A DNA stretch of 14,670 nt from Chloroflexota bacterium (GTDB lineage: Bacteria > Chloroflexota > Dehalococcoidia > Lucifugimonadales > JACPCL1), in contig JACQUH010000301.1 in NCBI GenBank assembly GCA_016210375.1, positions 1-14,670 on the forward strand, given 5' to 3'. A program made the position numbers and the translations under genes. Positions 1 to 7,048 of the stretch are shown here, piece after piece (within the stretch, counting starts at the first letter, position 1; each line of letters begins with the position of its first letter). Below the pieces are notes generated by a model. It searched no databases. It saw nothing but the letters and a program-made list of their open reading frames with translations, and had not been told where the DNA came from.

Positions 1-210
1 GACGTACCTGGTCCCGAGCTCAGGGTTTCTGCTGATCTCCCTGACATTGTAGCCGGCAATGAAGACTGTTATCCCCAGGAACGCCAGCGCCAACGTTGCA
101 CGGGTTGCGCGCCCAAGCCTTACTTCGGGCACCATGCCCCTGATCCGGGTGACCTGACGTTGGCGCGCCGGCGCTTGCAGCCGTCCCTTTGAGCGAGTCG
201 TTGATGCCAT
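1..210 (-). CDS. Membrane-anchored protein of unknown function, N-terminal part (runs off left edge)
   Basis: An open frame of 70 codons runs from ATG at 210-208 to the first base of the window without a stop, so only the N-terminus is visible. The ATG shares its A with the TGA stop of the GT-C gene upstream (TGATG), a typical translational-coupling junction, and this is why I chose this start. No separate Shine-Dalgarno is obvious. The first 35 or so residues are strongly basic (many Arg/Lys), followed by one hydrophobic segment at about residues 38-54 (TLALAFLGITVFIAGY), then NVREIS. This predicts a cytoplasmic N-terminus with one membrane crossing so far. An in-frame ATG at 135-133 (residue 26) is a possible alternative start that would keep the membrane segment. 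The family is not recognisable. Its place at the end of a tight glycan operon suggests a role in export, modification or polymerisation of the same product, but that is inference only. Confidence 0.7.
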   Translation of the reverse strand, partial: MASTTRSKGRLQAPARQRQVTRIRGMVPEVRLGRATRATLALAFLGITVFIAGYNVREISRNPELGTRYV

Positions 211-2144
211 CAGAAGATGGTCGCAATCATTGAACGCAAGCCCTTCCGAAGGGATGGCTCTCCCTCTCCGGCGAATGAGCTTGGCGCCCTCCAGAGAACT
301 TCTAAGGAGCCTTCCTGAAAACCCAAAAGGTACACCGAGTCAGGAGGAAAGGCTTGCCCAAGGAGGCGTTCAAACTCTTCGTCCGCCTCCACCACCAGGA
401 CTCGCTGAATGTCTCCACGTTCAAGGAATGAAGAGTAGCTGTCTTGTGAGTGGATGTTCGTTTCATTGCGCTTAAGGTTGATGACTGTGCTGTCGGCGGT
501 GGCAAGCCCCACAGTGAACTGTCCCTTCACGATCGTTTCAGGAGAGAAGTAATAGGTCAGCAACACAGGAACATAGCCGTCGCAAGTTTGGCAGATTACC
601 TGAACAGATGCGAAGGGCGGAGCCTCTTGACGCAAGGCCTGAACAAGAGCCTCTGCCTTCGCGTTTGCCTCGCCTGACGTAGTGCGGGCCATGATTACGC
701 CGAAGAGCAAGTGTCCAAGCCCAATAATACCGAGACAGACCATTGCTCCTGTTTTCACAAGGTACCCGGGAAACGTCCCTGGAGTGAGCTTCGGTAAGGC
801 AACAGCGGCAAGGATCCCCAAGGCAAGAAAGAACGCATAGCTCGTCTGAAGCAGGTACCTGGCAAGACCGGCTGCTGTTCCCGCTTCGTAGGGGGAAAAA
901 ACGAGCCAGTATGCGACAAATAGTGTTACGAGCCGGTAGACGGGCAGCAGAAGGAGGAGGAGAAGTGCTTTGTCCCCCCCTTCCAACTTCCTAAACATCC
1001 AAACTCCGAGAATAACCGCAATCCCAAAGCCAGCCATCATTGGCAGCAACTGGTCTGTGCTAAACAGACGGCGTAGCATCCCTTTCACAACCGCGCTAGC
1101 GGAGTTTGCGTCGGGCAGACCGTTTCCCCAGCTTATGAGTGCGGAGGTACTGAGCTTCACCACTGGGAAATCATTGGCGGAGCCATACGCCGTCCAAACA
1201 GCTGTTGCCGCTACCGGGGGAATAAGGAGGGCGATCAAGGTACCGCCTCGTTCCCTTAAATCGTGGCGCTGGGCGAGAACCAGAATGGCTCCAGCCACAA
1301 AGAAAAAGGGTAGGAATGAGAAGCCATCGGGCCGGACCGACACGAGCATCGTCAACAGCAGCGAAAGAATGGCTGCGTTTTTCCAATTAGCGGCCCTATC
1401 TTCAGAGAAACACGTTACCAGTCGGTAGGCCGCGAACATTAGGATCACGGCAAACTGACCCTCCGGGTACCAGCTTGTGTAAAGTTTGATGCTCGGGATG
1501 AACACAGCAAGGTGGATGACAGAAGCTATCCCGAGGCTCAAGGGGAATGGGAAGCGTTTTCGTAGGATTTCAAAGACGAAAAGTGCGCCCAGCAACGTTG
1601 TTATATAGGTGATGACACGACCAGCACCCTCCGACATCTCCCCATAGAGTGCCAGGGCGTTGGCGGTCATCATCGGATAGAGGAGAGGGTAGGTGCTGAA
1701 TTGGGACGCCGTGGCGTTGCCCTGCCGCGTGATATCGTCATGGACCAGCATTTCCTTGACAATCAGCGCCCAGTGGCCAAGCTCATCGTTAAGAAACACA
1801 GGTGTCCGGAAAAGGAAGATTGCCAAGGGGAGAACAACAAGGCCAAATACGATAGCTGCAACCCTCAAGTCCTTTGACAGACGCCATTGGAGCACTGCCT
1901 TGCGCCAGTCGCCAAACCTTAACAGAAGGTAGCCCAAGATGGCAGTGGCCTCTACGGTAAGACCTACCATCCTCAAAGAAGCAAACCCTGGCAGCATAAG
2001 ATAAAGCGTGGCTATTGCAATAATTCCCATTCCTGTGATGAACTGCTCCGCGCGCGACAAGGCCACGCCTGGCAAGAGACGGCGCAGTAGCCCGCCAGCA
2101 CACAGGACAGCTAGGGAATAGAAGGCAAGGGAAAGAACGGGCAT
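210..2144 (-). CDS. GT-C-like multi-spanning membrane glycosyltransferase
   Basis: The 644-residue protein has about 10-12 hydrophobic segments through residue 490 and a soluble C-terminal tail from about 500. After the third or fourth membrane segment comes the sequence VFLNDELGHWALIVKEM (residues 116-132). An acidic pair at the start of a large external loop (here D120, E121) followed by an aromatic residue is the pattern of the GT-C/GT39-GT83 type enzymes, where Asp is the catalytic base. These enzymes use polyprenyl-phosphate sugars and act on the outer face of the membrane. The loop continues with QFSTYPLLYPMM (148-159), also usual in this fold. The C-terminal domain contains a CQTC pair. 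ATG 2144 lies 34 bases after the previous stop, with AGAGGAG at 2158-2164 at a long 13-base spacing, and an in-frame TAA lies just upstream. Its stop overlaps the next start. Exact sugar, acceptor and family number cannot be told by eye. Confidence 0.8.
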   Translation of the reverse strand: MPVLSLAFYSLAVLCAGGLLRRLLPGVALSRAEQFITGMGIIAIATLYLMLPGFASLRMVGLTVEATAILGYLLLRFGDWRKAVLQWRLSKDLRVAAIVFGLVVLPLAIFLFRTPVFLNDELGHWALIVKEMLVHDDITRQGNATASQFSTYPLLYPMMTANALALYGEMSEGAGRVITYITTLLGALFVFEILRKRFPFPLSLGIASVIHLAVFIPSIKLYTSWYPEGQFAVILMFAAYRLVTCFSEDRAANWKNAAILSLLLTMLVSVRPDGFSFLPFFFVAGAILVLAQRHDLRERGGTLIALLIPPVAATAVWTAYGSANDFPVVKLSTSALISWGNGLPDANSASAVVKGMLRRLFSTDQLLPMMAGFGIAVILGVWMFRKLEGGDKALLLLLLLPVYRLVTLFVAYWLVFSPYEAGTAAGLARYLLQTSYAFFLALGILAAVALPKLTPGTFPGYLVKTGAMVCLGIIGLGHLLFGVIMARTTSGEANAKAEALVQALRQEAPPFASVQVICQTCDGYVPVLLTYYFSPETIVKGQFTVGLATADSTVINLKRNETNIHSQDSYSSFLERGDIQRVLVVEADEEFERLLGQAFPPDSVYLLGFQEGSLEVLWRAPSSFAGEGEPSLRKGLRSMIATIF

Positions 2145-2157
2145 TGGTCTACTTTAG

Positions 2158-2164
2158 CTCCTCT
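2158..2164 (-). promoter_or_regulatory. Ribosome binding site of the GT-C gene
   Basis: The minus strand reads AGAGGAG here, 13 bases before ATG 2144. The spacing is longer than usual, but an in-frame TAA just upstream of ATG 2144 excludes earlier starts in this frame. Confidence 0.4.
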
Positions 2165-2178
2165 AGGACGTGGTTCCG

Positions 2179-3210
2179 TTATTGGGGCCTTTGTTTGTCC
2201 TGTTTGGAGCTTCTGCTTTCTCGCGTAGGCTGGGGGCGGACAAGACTTGGGAACGTGACAGAGAGCTTCTTCACCTGCGAAAGAGAACCGATTCCCTCCT
2301 GCGGGAGTAGGGCGATCGCAATAAGAGTAGGGGGGACAAAAAACAATAGGTGCGCCAAGATTGCCAGACCCAATGCTGCATCACTGCCCACGCCGAAGAG
2401 GCTGAGGCCATAGACGGTGGCCAGCTCAAAGGTGCCAACGGCAGCAGGGGAGACTGGCACAGTTGTGACGAAAGTAATAGCGCCAGTTATCACCAGAGTA
2501 ATAGCCGCCAATGACAGGCCTATTTCTAATGCAGATGCCAGTACTGCGACTGCTGCGCCTACGACCAGCCAGTAAATCAGGCTTACCAGGAATGACAAAA
2601 CAAGACGATCCCATGCGTTATGCAATGTGTGGATTGACACGACTAACGAATGGACAAAGGGGATATCTCTGACTTTTGGCAGGTGGGCGCCAACGGCTGA
2701 CAGGGTTAGCGGCACCAAAAGAATGCCGACTGCCAGTACGAAAGCAATGAGACCGTAGATTGGGAAGAAGTTCTTGCCAGAATAAAGGGCAAATCCCAAA
2801 GCCATAACCACAAGGCTGGAGGCGAGGCCCATTATTCGTTCCATACCCAAAGTTGCCAGGGTGAATGAGCCGTCCACTCTGTCCCTTTGGGTGAGGATGA
2901 GCCACTGGGTTGCCTCGCTCGCAACACCCAACGGTAGCAAGTTGTTCAGGCCAATGCCTTCATTCTGCACCCGGAAGAGACGCAGCGTGGAAATGGCGCG
3001 TGTCCCGAACAAGAGGCGCCATCTGAGTGCGCGGAGATAGCCAGCGGCCATCAGCAATAGGAACGCCCCCAACCAGTGGAAGGCCGTTGCCCTTAGACCA
3101 GCTTCAAGGACCCTCCCCCAGTCAAGTGTTCGGCTCGCCAGTCCTGCCAGTGCCAGCATGAGAACTGTCAAGAAGACAAACCTGGCAGTGGTCCTGGCTG
3201 ACAGGTGCAA
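2179..3210 (-). CDS. UPF0104 / lysylphosphatidylglycerol-synthase-like (flippase-like) integral membrane protein
   Basis: A 343-residue protein with about eight membrane segments of the LPG-synthase transmembrane-region family (UPF0104, related to MprF N-terminal halves, YbhN and AglD). Family landmarks are visible: RALRWR at 60-65, NNLLPLG at 89-95 followed by SE, ER at 124-125, and SPAAVGTFE at 254-262, matching the usual P-G-G-x-G-x-x-E region with Ala for Gly. Members are proposed to translocate lipids or lipid-linked sugars and are often next to glycosyltransferases, as here. The longest open frame starts at 3318, but its first 36 codons lie inside the ligase gene in another frame and look non-biological (Pro/Thr/Ser-rich). 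TTG 3210-3208 has AGAAGGG at 3218-3224 with a 7-base spacing and starts one base after the ligase stop, so I take that start. The tail after residue 325 is polar and basic. A flippase role is inference. Confidence 0.85.
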   Translation of the reverse strand: MHLSARTTARFVFLTVLMLALAGLASRTLDWGRVLEAGLRATAFHWLGAFLLLMAAGYLRALRWRLLFGTRAISTLRLFRVQNEGIGLNNLLPLGVASEATQWLILTQRDRVDGSFTLATLGMERIMGLASSLVVMALGFALYSGKNFFPIYGLIAFVLAVGILLVPLTLSAVGAHLPKVRDIPFVHSLVVSIHTLHNAWDRLVLSFLVSLIYWLVVGAAVAVLASALEIGLSLAAITLVITGAITFVTTVPVSPAAVGTFELATVYGLSLFGVGSDAALGLAILAHLLFFVPPTLIAIALLPQEGIGSLSQVKKLSVTFPSLVRPQPTRESRSSKQDKQRPQ

Positions 3211-3211
3211 A

Positions 3212-4591
3212 TCAGGACCCTTCTGACGTATGTGTCGTTGGTCTGGACACGTCGGACTTGGTGAACCGGTACTTGCCAGAGGCCTCGTTGGGTATGGAGT
3301 CCACAAACTGCACGTCAAAGGTAACCTGGCCCTTGGTGTACTCCCTAAAGCTCTTCAATAGTTGGACCGAAAGCGTCTCTCTGTCACAGGTCTTGGCCGG
3401 CACCAAGCGGACTACGGCGTGGTCTTTGGCGGTTTGGTGGACCTGAAAGTTGCTGACTTTGTCCACGTGATTGTAAAAGAAGGAGCTGAACTTAAGCCCA
3501 TAGATTTGAGTACCGTCTGGCAGAACGAACATGTCGTGGATTCGCCCGGTTACCTTACTCATGAGAGGCAGCCCACTCCCACAACGACAGGTTCTGCTCA
3601 GGAAGCTGCCCAGGTCCGCACTGTCGTACCGGATAAGTGGCGCGGCGAAGTTTGCCAGGTCGGTAATCACGATTTGGCCCTGCTCACCGAGCGGCAGCGA
3701 ACGCCCGGCTTCATCAACAAACTCCAGTTTCCGGAAGTCAGTGTTGATGTGGAGCCCTTCGCGATATCTGCATTCCGAAGCTACGTGCAGCACCTCATTG
3801 GAACCATATTGGTCATAAACGGGTGCGTGAAAGACTCGCTCTACCAACTCTTTTTGGAACTTGTGGGTTACTTCGGCGGTTAGCCAGATGGCGCGAGGCT
3901 GGAAACCGGCGCCACCGGAGGCCTCCAGGAACCGGGCAAAGGCGGTCATCGCGCTGGCGTAGCCAATGACCAGATGTGGCCTGAACCTGCGCATCAAGTG
4001 ACCGAAATCCTGCATCTTTTCCTGAGTCATATCAAAGGCGTCCATCATTACGTTGTTCTTTAATGTCCGATGCCACCAGGACTGGTGTTCGTAGACATCC
4101 CCTGCGTTCTGGCGATTTAGTCCCCAGACCTGTGCTGTCTTGTCGCCAAAAAGAATTCCCCACCTGGCTACCGTGCGAAGATATATGCTCCACATTGACA
4201 AGTCAGCCAGGACGTCGTGGTATACCATGGTAGGGGTGCCGGTTGAGCCGCCAGTGAAACGCTTCCTCATGCGAGAGGGGTCAACTCCTTGAACAACCAT
4301 TTCATCCACATGATTCTGGACTTCGTTCTTGGTCAGTAGTGGCAGGCGGGAGAAGTCTTCGGGGGTTTTCAGGTCGCCTGAAAGGAAGCCCGCGTCCTTG
4401 TACTTCTGCTGGTAGTAAGGGCAATTGTCATAGGCGTAGCTAACCAAACGCTTCTGCTTCTCCCATGCCATGGCCTCCAGCTCGTCCTGGCTGAGCCACT
4501 CGTTGCGCCTCACTTGTGACAACGCCTTATGGGTTTCCCCGTCCAGGAGATGCTTCATGCCCCACAGGGCGCGATACAAGGAAGCGTTCAA
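3212..4591 (-). CDS. PaaK/CapK-like adenylate-forming ligase
   Basis: 459 residues, the usual length of the phenylacetate-CoA ligase/CapK branch of the ANL superfamily. These enzymes activate a carboxylate with ATP and often pass it to a thiol. Visible motifs in order: P-loop TGGSTGTPT (113-121), YGSNE (262-266, the Y-G-x-x-E adenine/Mg motif), RYDSADLG (321-328), CRCGSG (335-340, the Cys pair seen in PaaK relatives), GRIHDMF (349-355, hinge), and GKYRF (439-443) with the expected C-terminal catalytic Lys440. The start is TTG 4591, directly after the TAG of the GT4 gene, with AGAAGG at 4603-4608. The N-terminus NASLYRALW resembles family starts, but ATG at 4558 (residue 12) is possible. Within a glycan operon CapK-type proteins are presumed to activate an acyl or aryl group for decoration rather than catabolise phenylacetate. 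No phenylacetate-degradation gene is present. The substrate is unknown. Confidence 0.87.
   Translation of the reverse strand: MNASLYRALWGMKHLLDGETHKALSQVRRNEWLSQDELEAMAWEKQKRLVSYAYDNCPYYQQKYKDAGFLSGDLKTPEDFSRLPLLTKNEVQNHVDEMVVQGVDPSRMRKRFTGGSTGTPTMVYHDVLADLSMWSIYLRTVARWGILFGDKTAQVWGLNRQNAGDVYEHQSWWHRTLKNNVMMDAFDMTQEKMQDFGHLMRRFRPHLVIGYASAMTAFARFLEASGGAGFQPRAIWLTAEVTHKFQKELVERVFHAPVYDQYGSNEVLHVASECRYREGLHINTDFRKLEFVDEAGRSLPLGEQGQIVITDLANFAAPLIRYDSADLGSFLSRTCRCGSGLPLMSKVTGRIHDMFVLPDGTQIYGLKFSSFFYNHVDKVSNFQVHQTAKDHAVVRLVPAKTCDRETLSVQLLKSFREYTKGQVTFDVQFVDSIPNEASGKYRFTKSDVSRPTTHTSEGS
3218..3224 (-). promoter_or_regulatory. Ribosome binding site that fixes the TTG start of the UPF0104 gene
   Basis: The minus strand reads AGAAGGG, seven bases before TTG 3210. 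It lies within the last codons of the ligase gene. It argues for the short form of the membrane protein rather than the ATG at 3318. Confidence 0.65.
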
Positions 4592-5986
4592 CTATCGCCC
4601 AACCTTCTGCGCCGCGCCTGGACGAGCAAGCCGCCCCACCCGCTCCACTTCCAGCTTCATGCGCTGCTCCCAAGAATACAGCCCCGTCTCTGAAAAGCGA
4701 CGGGCGTTTTCGCCGATTGTGGAGCGGAAGGCGTCGTCCTTGAGAAGCCGGATGACCTTGGCGGATAGCTCGGCCCGGATATTCGGAAGACCCACCAGCA
4801 CGCCGTTTTCGCCGTCGGTGATGATGCCGTCCAGAGAGCCGTCGTCAATGCTCACCACCGCCTTGCCGCATACCATGGCCTCCATGACGGGATGCGAGAG
4901 GTTGGAGTGGTCGTTGCAGTTGACGTACACATCGCAGGCGTTGAGCAGGCGGTACACCTGGGTGTGGGGCACCGGCCCCACAAAGACGACGCGCTGCGCC
5001 ACGCCCAGCTTGCGGGCGTATTCCTCCAGTAGGGGGCGCATCTCGCCCCGGTGGGCTATGGCGAGGTAGGTGTCTGGAGACTCACGCAGGATGGCTGGCA
5101 TGGCTCCGATGATGCGGTCATGGCGCTTCCAGATGCCCAGCTTGCTGAGGGTCAGGATGACGCGGGAGGAAGCAGTATGAGGGATGCCAACCTCCCCCCA
5201 GACCTGGGCTTTGTCCACGTGGGGAGCGTAGATGTCCTTGCGGATGCCATCCACCGCGAACATGATGCGTTCTTGGAGATGCCCCAGGCGCAGCAAGACC
5301 TCCTCGCCGTGGGTGCCATCGTTGCTCATGACGCACAGGTCTGCCGGCACCCTTGTGCCCCGTAGATGGAGCGGGTAGTCCCTCTCAGCGGCGCCGGTGT
5401 CCAGGGAGGGTTTGAGGAAGCTGCCCTGGAAGCGGGTGCAGAGCGGCGCATGAAATCGGTCTGCCAGTTCCCGCGCCATAGGGGTTGCCATGACTTCAAA
5501 GCCATACACCAGGTCCACCGGCCTGGCCTGAGCAATGTGCGTGGCGGTCTTGAAGGCAGCGCGCTCAAAGAGGCGCTGGTTCAGTCGGCTCCAGAGAGAG
5601 GTGGAGCCTGCCGTATTGGTCAGAAAAGGCACTATCTGTTCAGGAGGCGGTGGGAATCCGGCCAACCTGGCCGTCTGCTCCGGTTCTGGATTGGGTTTGG
5701 CCCCCCGCCGCAGCCGGCTCCAGCGCTTGGCCCAGCCTCTACCTATGATACGCTGCCGCACCTGGTGGAAAGGGATGGTGAAGCGGTGAAAGCGCACTCT
5801 CTCCGCCAAGGGGCCAAACAGCTCCTGCGCCGTGGCAACGTTGGGGTCGTCTTTCTGATTGGTCACGAAGGAGACGTACCAGCCTGCCTCTACGTAGCCA
5901 CGGATGGTCTCAAACAGCACCTGGTTGCCGGCCCGGAGCACGTCCTGGTCCGAGAGCATGAGCAGGTGCTTGCGGGACGAGCTCAC
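4592..5986 (-). CDS. GT4-family (GT-B fold) glycosyltransferase
   Basis: A 464-residue cytoplasmic or membrane-associated glycosyltransferase. The N-terminal half contains AGNQV (19-23), typical of the acceptor-side glycine loop. The donor half contains LTLSKLGIWKRHD (278-290), the VVFVGPVP turn (333-340), NLSHPVMEAMVCGKAVV (362-378) and TDGENGVLV (390-398), all characteristic of GT4. The EX7E motif keeps its second Glu (E369), while the first position is Ser361. The longest open frame begins at 6151, but its first 55 codons overlay the end of the epimerase gene in another frame and are Gly/Pro/Arg-rich junk. GTG 5986-5984 overlaps the epimerase TGA as GTGA, has GGAGA at 5997-6001 with a 10-base spacing, and gives the sensible N-terminus SSSRKHLLMLSDQD. 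The TAG stop directly abuts the next start. The gene should transfer a nucleotide-activated sugar, possibly made by the two upstream enzymes. Specificity is unknown. Confidence 0.88.
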   Translation of the reverse strand: MSSSRKHLLMLSDQDVLRAGNQVLFETIRGYVEAGWYVSFVTNQKDDPNVATAQELFGPLAERVRFHRFTIPFHQVRQRIIGRGWAKRWSRLRRGAKPNPEPEQTARLAGFPPPPEQIVPFLTNTAGSTSLWSRLNQRLFERAAFKTATHIAQARPVDLVYGFEVMATPMARELADRFHAPLCTRFQGSFLKPSLDTGAAERDYPLHLRGTRVPADLCVMSNDGTHGEEVLLRLGHLQERIMFAVDGIRKDIYAPHVDKAQVWGEVGIPHTASSRVILTLSKLGIWKRHDRIIGAMPAILRESPDTYLAIAHRGEMRPLLEEYARKLGVAQRVVFVGPVPHTQVYRLLNACDVYVNCNDHSNLSHPVMEAMVCGKAVVSIDDGSLDGIITDGENGVLVGLPNIRAELSAKVIRLLKDDAFRSTIGENARRFSETGLYSWEQRMKLEVERVGRLARPGAAQKVGR

Positions 5987-7044
5987 GGCGCGTACGTCTC
6001 CAGGGCGCGGACGATGTGCTGGCTGGTGTGGCCATCGCCGTACAGGGCCGGCCTGGCATCGGGCGGGTGGAACTCCGTAACGGCGCGGCGAATGGCCTGT
6101 GGTTCGGCCCCCACCAGGGTGTTCCAGCCCGCTTGCACCGTCTCCACCCACTCCGTCTCCTCGCGGAGCGTCACACAGGGTGTGCCCAGGCAGTAGGCCT
6201 CCTTCTGCACCCCGCCGGAGTCGGTGAGCACCATCCGGGCGTTTTGCTCCAGGAGGAGCATGTCAAAGTAGCCGACGGGCGGCATGTCCAGGACCCTCCC
6301 GTCCAGGCCCAGGCCGTGCTGCTTTAGGGCGGCCCGGGTGCGAGGATGCACGGGGAAGACCACCGGCTCCCCCAGGCAGGCGAGGGCCTGGACTATACCC
6401 GCCAGCCGCGCTGGGTCCTCCGTGTTTTCAGCGCGATGGACGGTAGCCAACAAATAGCCCTTGGGCTCCAGGGACAGGCGTGCCATGACGTCCGACTGCT
6501 CTTGAGCGATGGACAGCGAATGGAGGATGGCCTCATACATTACGTCGCCCACCAGGCGGGTCTTTTCCCCAAGCCCTTCACGCTCCAGATTGTTCATCGC
6601 CGTCTGGGTGGGACAGAAAAGCAGGTCAGAGATGTGGTCCGTAGCGATGCGGTTGGTCTCCTCCGGCATTGCCTTATTGAAGCTGCGCAGGCCCGCCTCC
6701 ACATGGGCCACGGGAATGTGGAGCTTTGCAGCGGCCAGCGCCGCCGCCAGGGTTGAGTTGGTGTCGCCCCGCACGATGACCCATTCCGGCCTCGTCTCCA
6801 CAAGCGTGGTTTCCATGCGGGCCATGATTTCGCCCGTTTGCCAACCGTGGGAGCCGGAGCCGACGCCGAGATTATAGTCGGGCCGGGGCAGGCCAAGCTG
6901 CTGGAAGAACACCTCCGACATCTCGTAGTCGTAGTGCTGGCCGGTATGCACCAGCACCTCCTGGTGCCTGGCCCGGATCGCCTCGCTGAGCCGGGCGGCC
7001 TGGATGAACTCCGGGCGAGCGCCCACAACAGAGAGCACTTTCAC
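5983..7044 (-). CDS. wecB: UDP-N-acetylglucosamine 2-epimerase (non-hydrolysing)
   Basis: A 353-residue cytosolic enzyme that interconverts UDP-GlcNAc and UDP-ManNAc. Family motifs are all present: VGARPEFI (7-14), GDTNST (93-98), HVEAGLRS (114-121), MPEETNR (126-132), DH (136-137), HRAEN (203-207), HPRT (233-236), DSGGVQKEA (275-283) and LREETEWVE (293-301). The Asp, Glu and His expected in the active site of the bacterial enzyme are retained, and the length is near the usual 360-380. The start is GTG 7044, four bases after the TAG of the oxidoreductase gene; the Shine-Dalgarno is weak, so coupling is likely. The stop overlaps the GTG of the GT4 gene. The C-terminus is slightly short but intact. 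WbpI-type epimerases (UDP-ManNAc3NAcA pathway) belong to the same family and are a reasonable alternative substrate class, given the adjacent Gfo/Idh/MocA gene. Confidence 0.95.
   Translation of the reverse strand: MKVLSVVGARPEFIQAARLSEAIRARHQEVLVHTGQHYDYEMSEVFFQQLGLPRPDYNLGVGSGSHGWQTGEIMARMETTLVETRPEWVIVRGDTNSTLAAALAAAKLHIPVAHVEAGLRSFNKAMPEETNRIATDHISDLLFCPTQTAMNNLEREGLGEKTRLVGDVMYEAILHSLSIAQEQSDVMARLSLEPKGYLLATVHRAENTEDPARLAGIVQALACLGEPVVFPVHPRTRAALKQHGLGLDGRVLDMPPVGYFDMLLLEQNARMVLTDSGGVQKEAYCLGTPCVTLREETEWVETVQAGWNTLVGAEPQAIRRAVTEFHPPDARPALYGDGHTSQHIVRALETYAP
5997..6001 (-). promoter_or_regulatory. Ribosome binding site for GTG 5986 of the GT4 gene
   Basis: The minus strand reads GGAGA inside the last codons of the epimerase gene, 10 bases before the GTGA stop/start overlap. 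It supports the short GT4 reading frame. Confidence 0.5.
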
Positions 7045-7048
7045 AGCT

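Noticed and set aside
20..226. Closed 68-codon minus-strand frame beginning MRPSSDGIND
   Set aside because: It lies in a different frame from the TGATG-coupled, edge-crossing frame, has no membrane or family features, and overlaps the GT-C end without a ribosome binding site.
4470..5069. 199-codon plus-strand open frame
   Set aside because: Antisense shadow, Ser/Arg-rich low-complexity composition, spans the GT4-ligase junction.
5366..6196. 276-codon plus-strand open frame
   Set aside because: Antisense shadow of the GT4 and epimerase genes; no recognisable motif.
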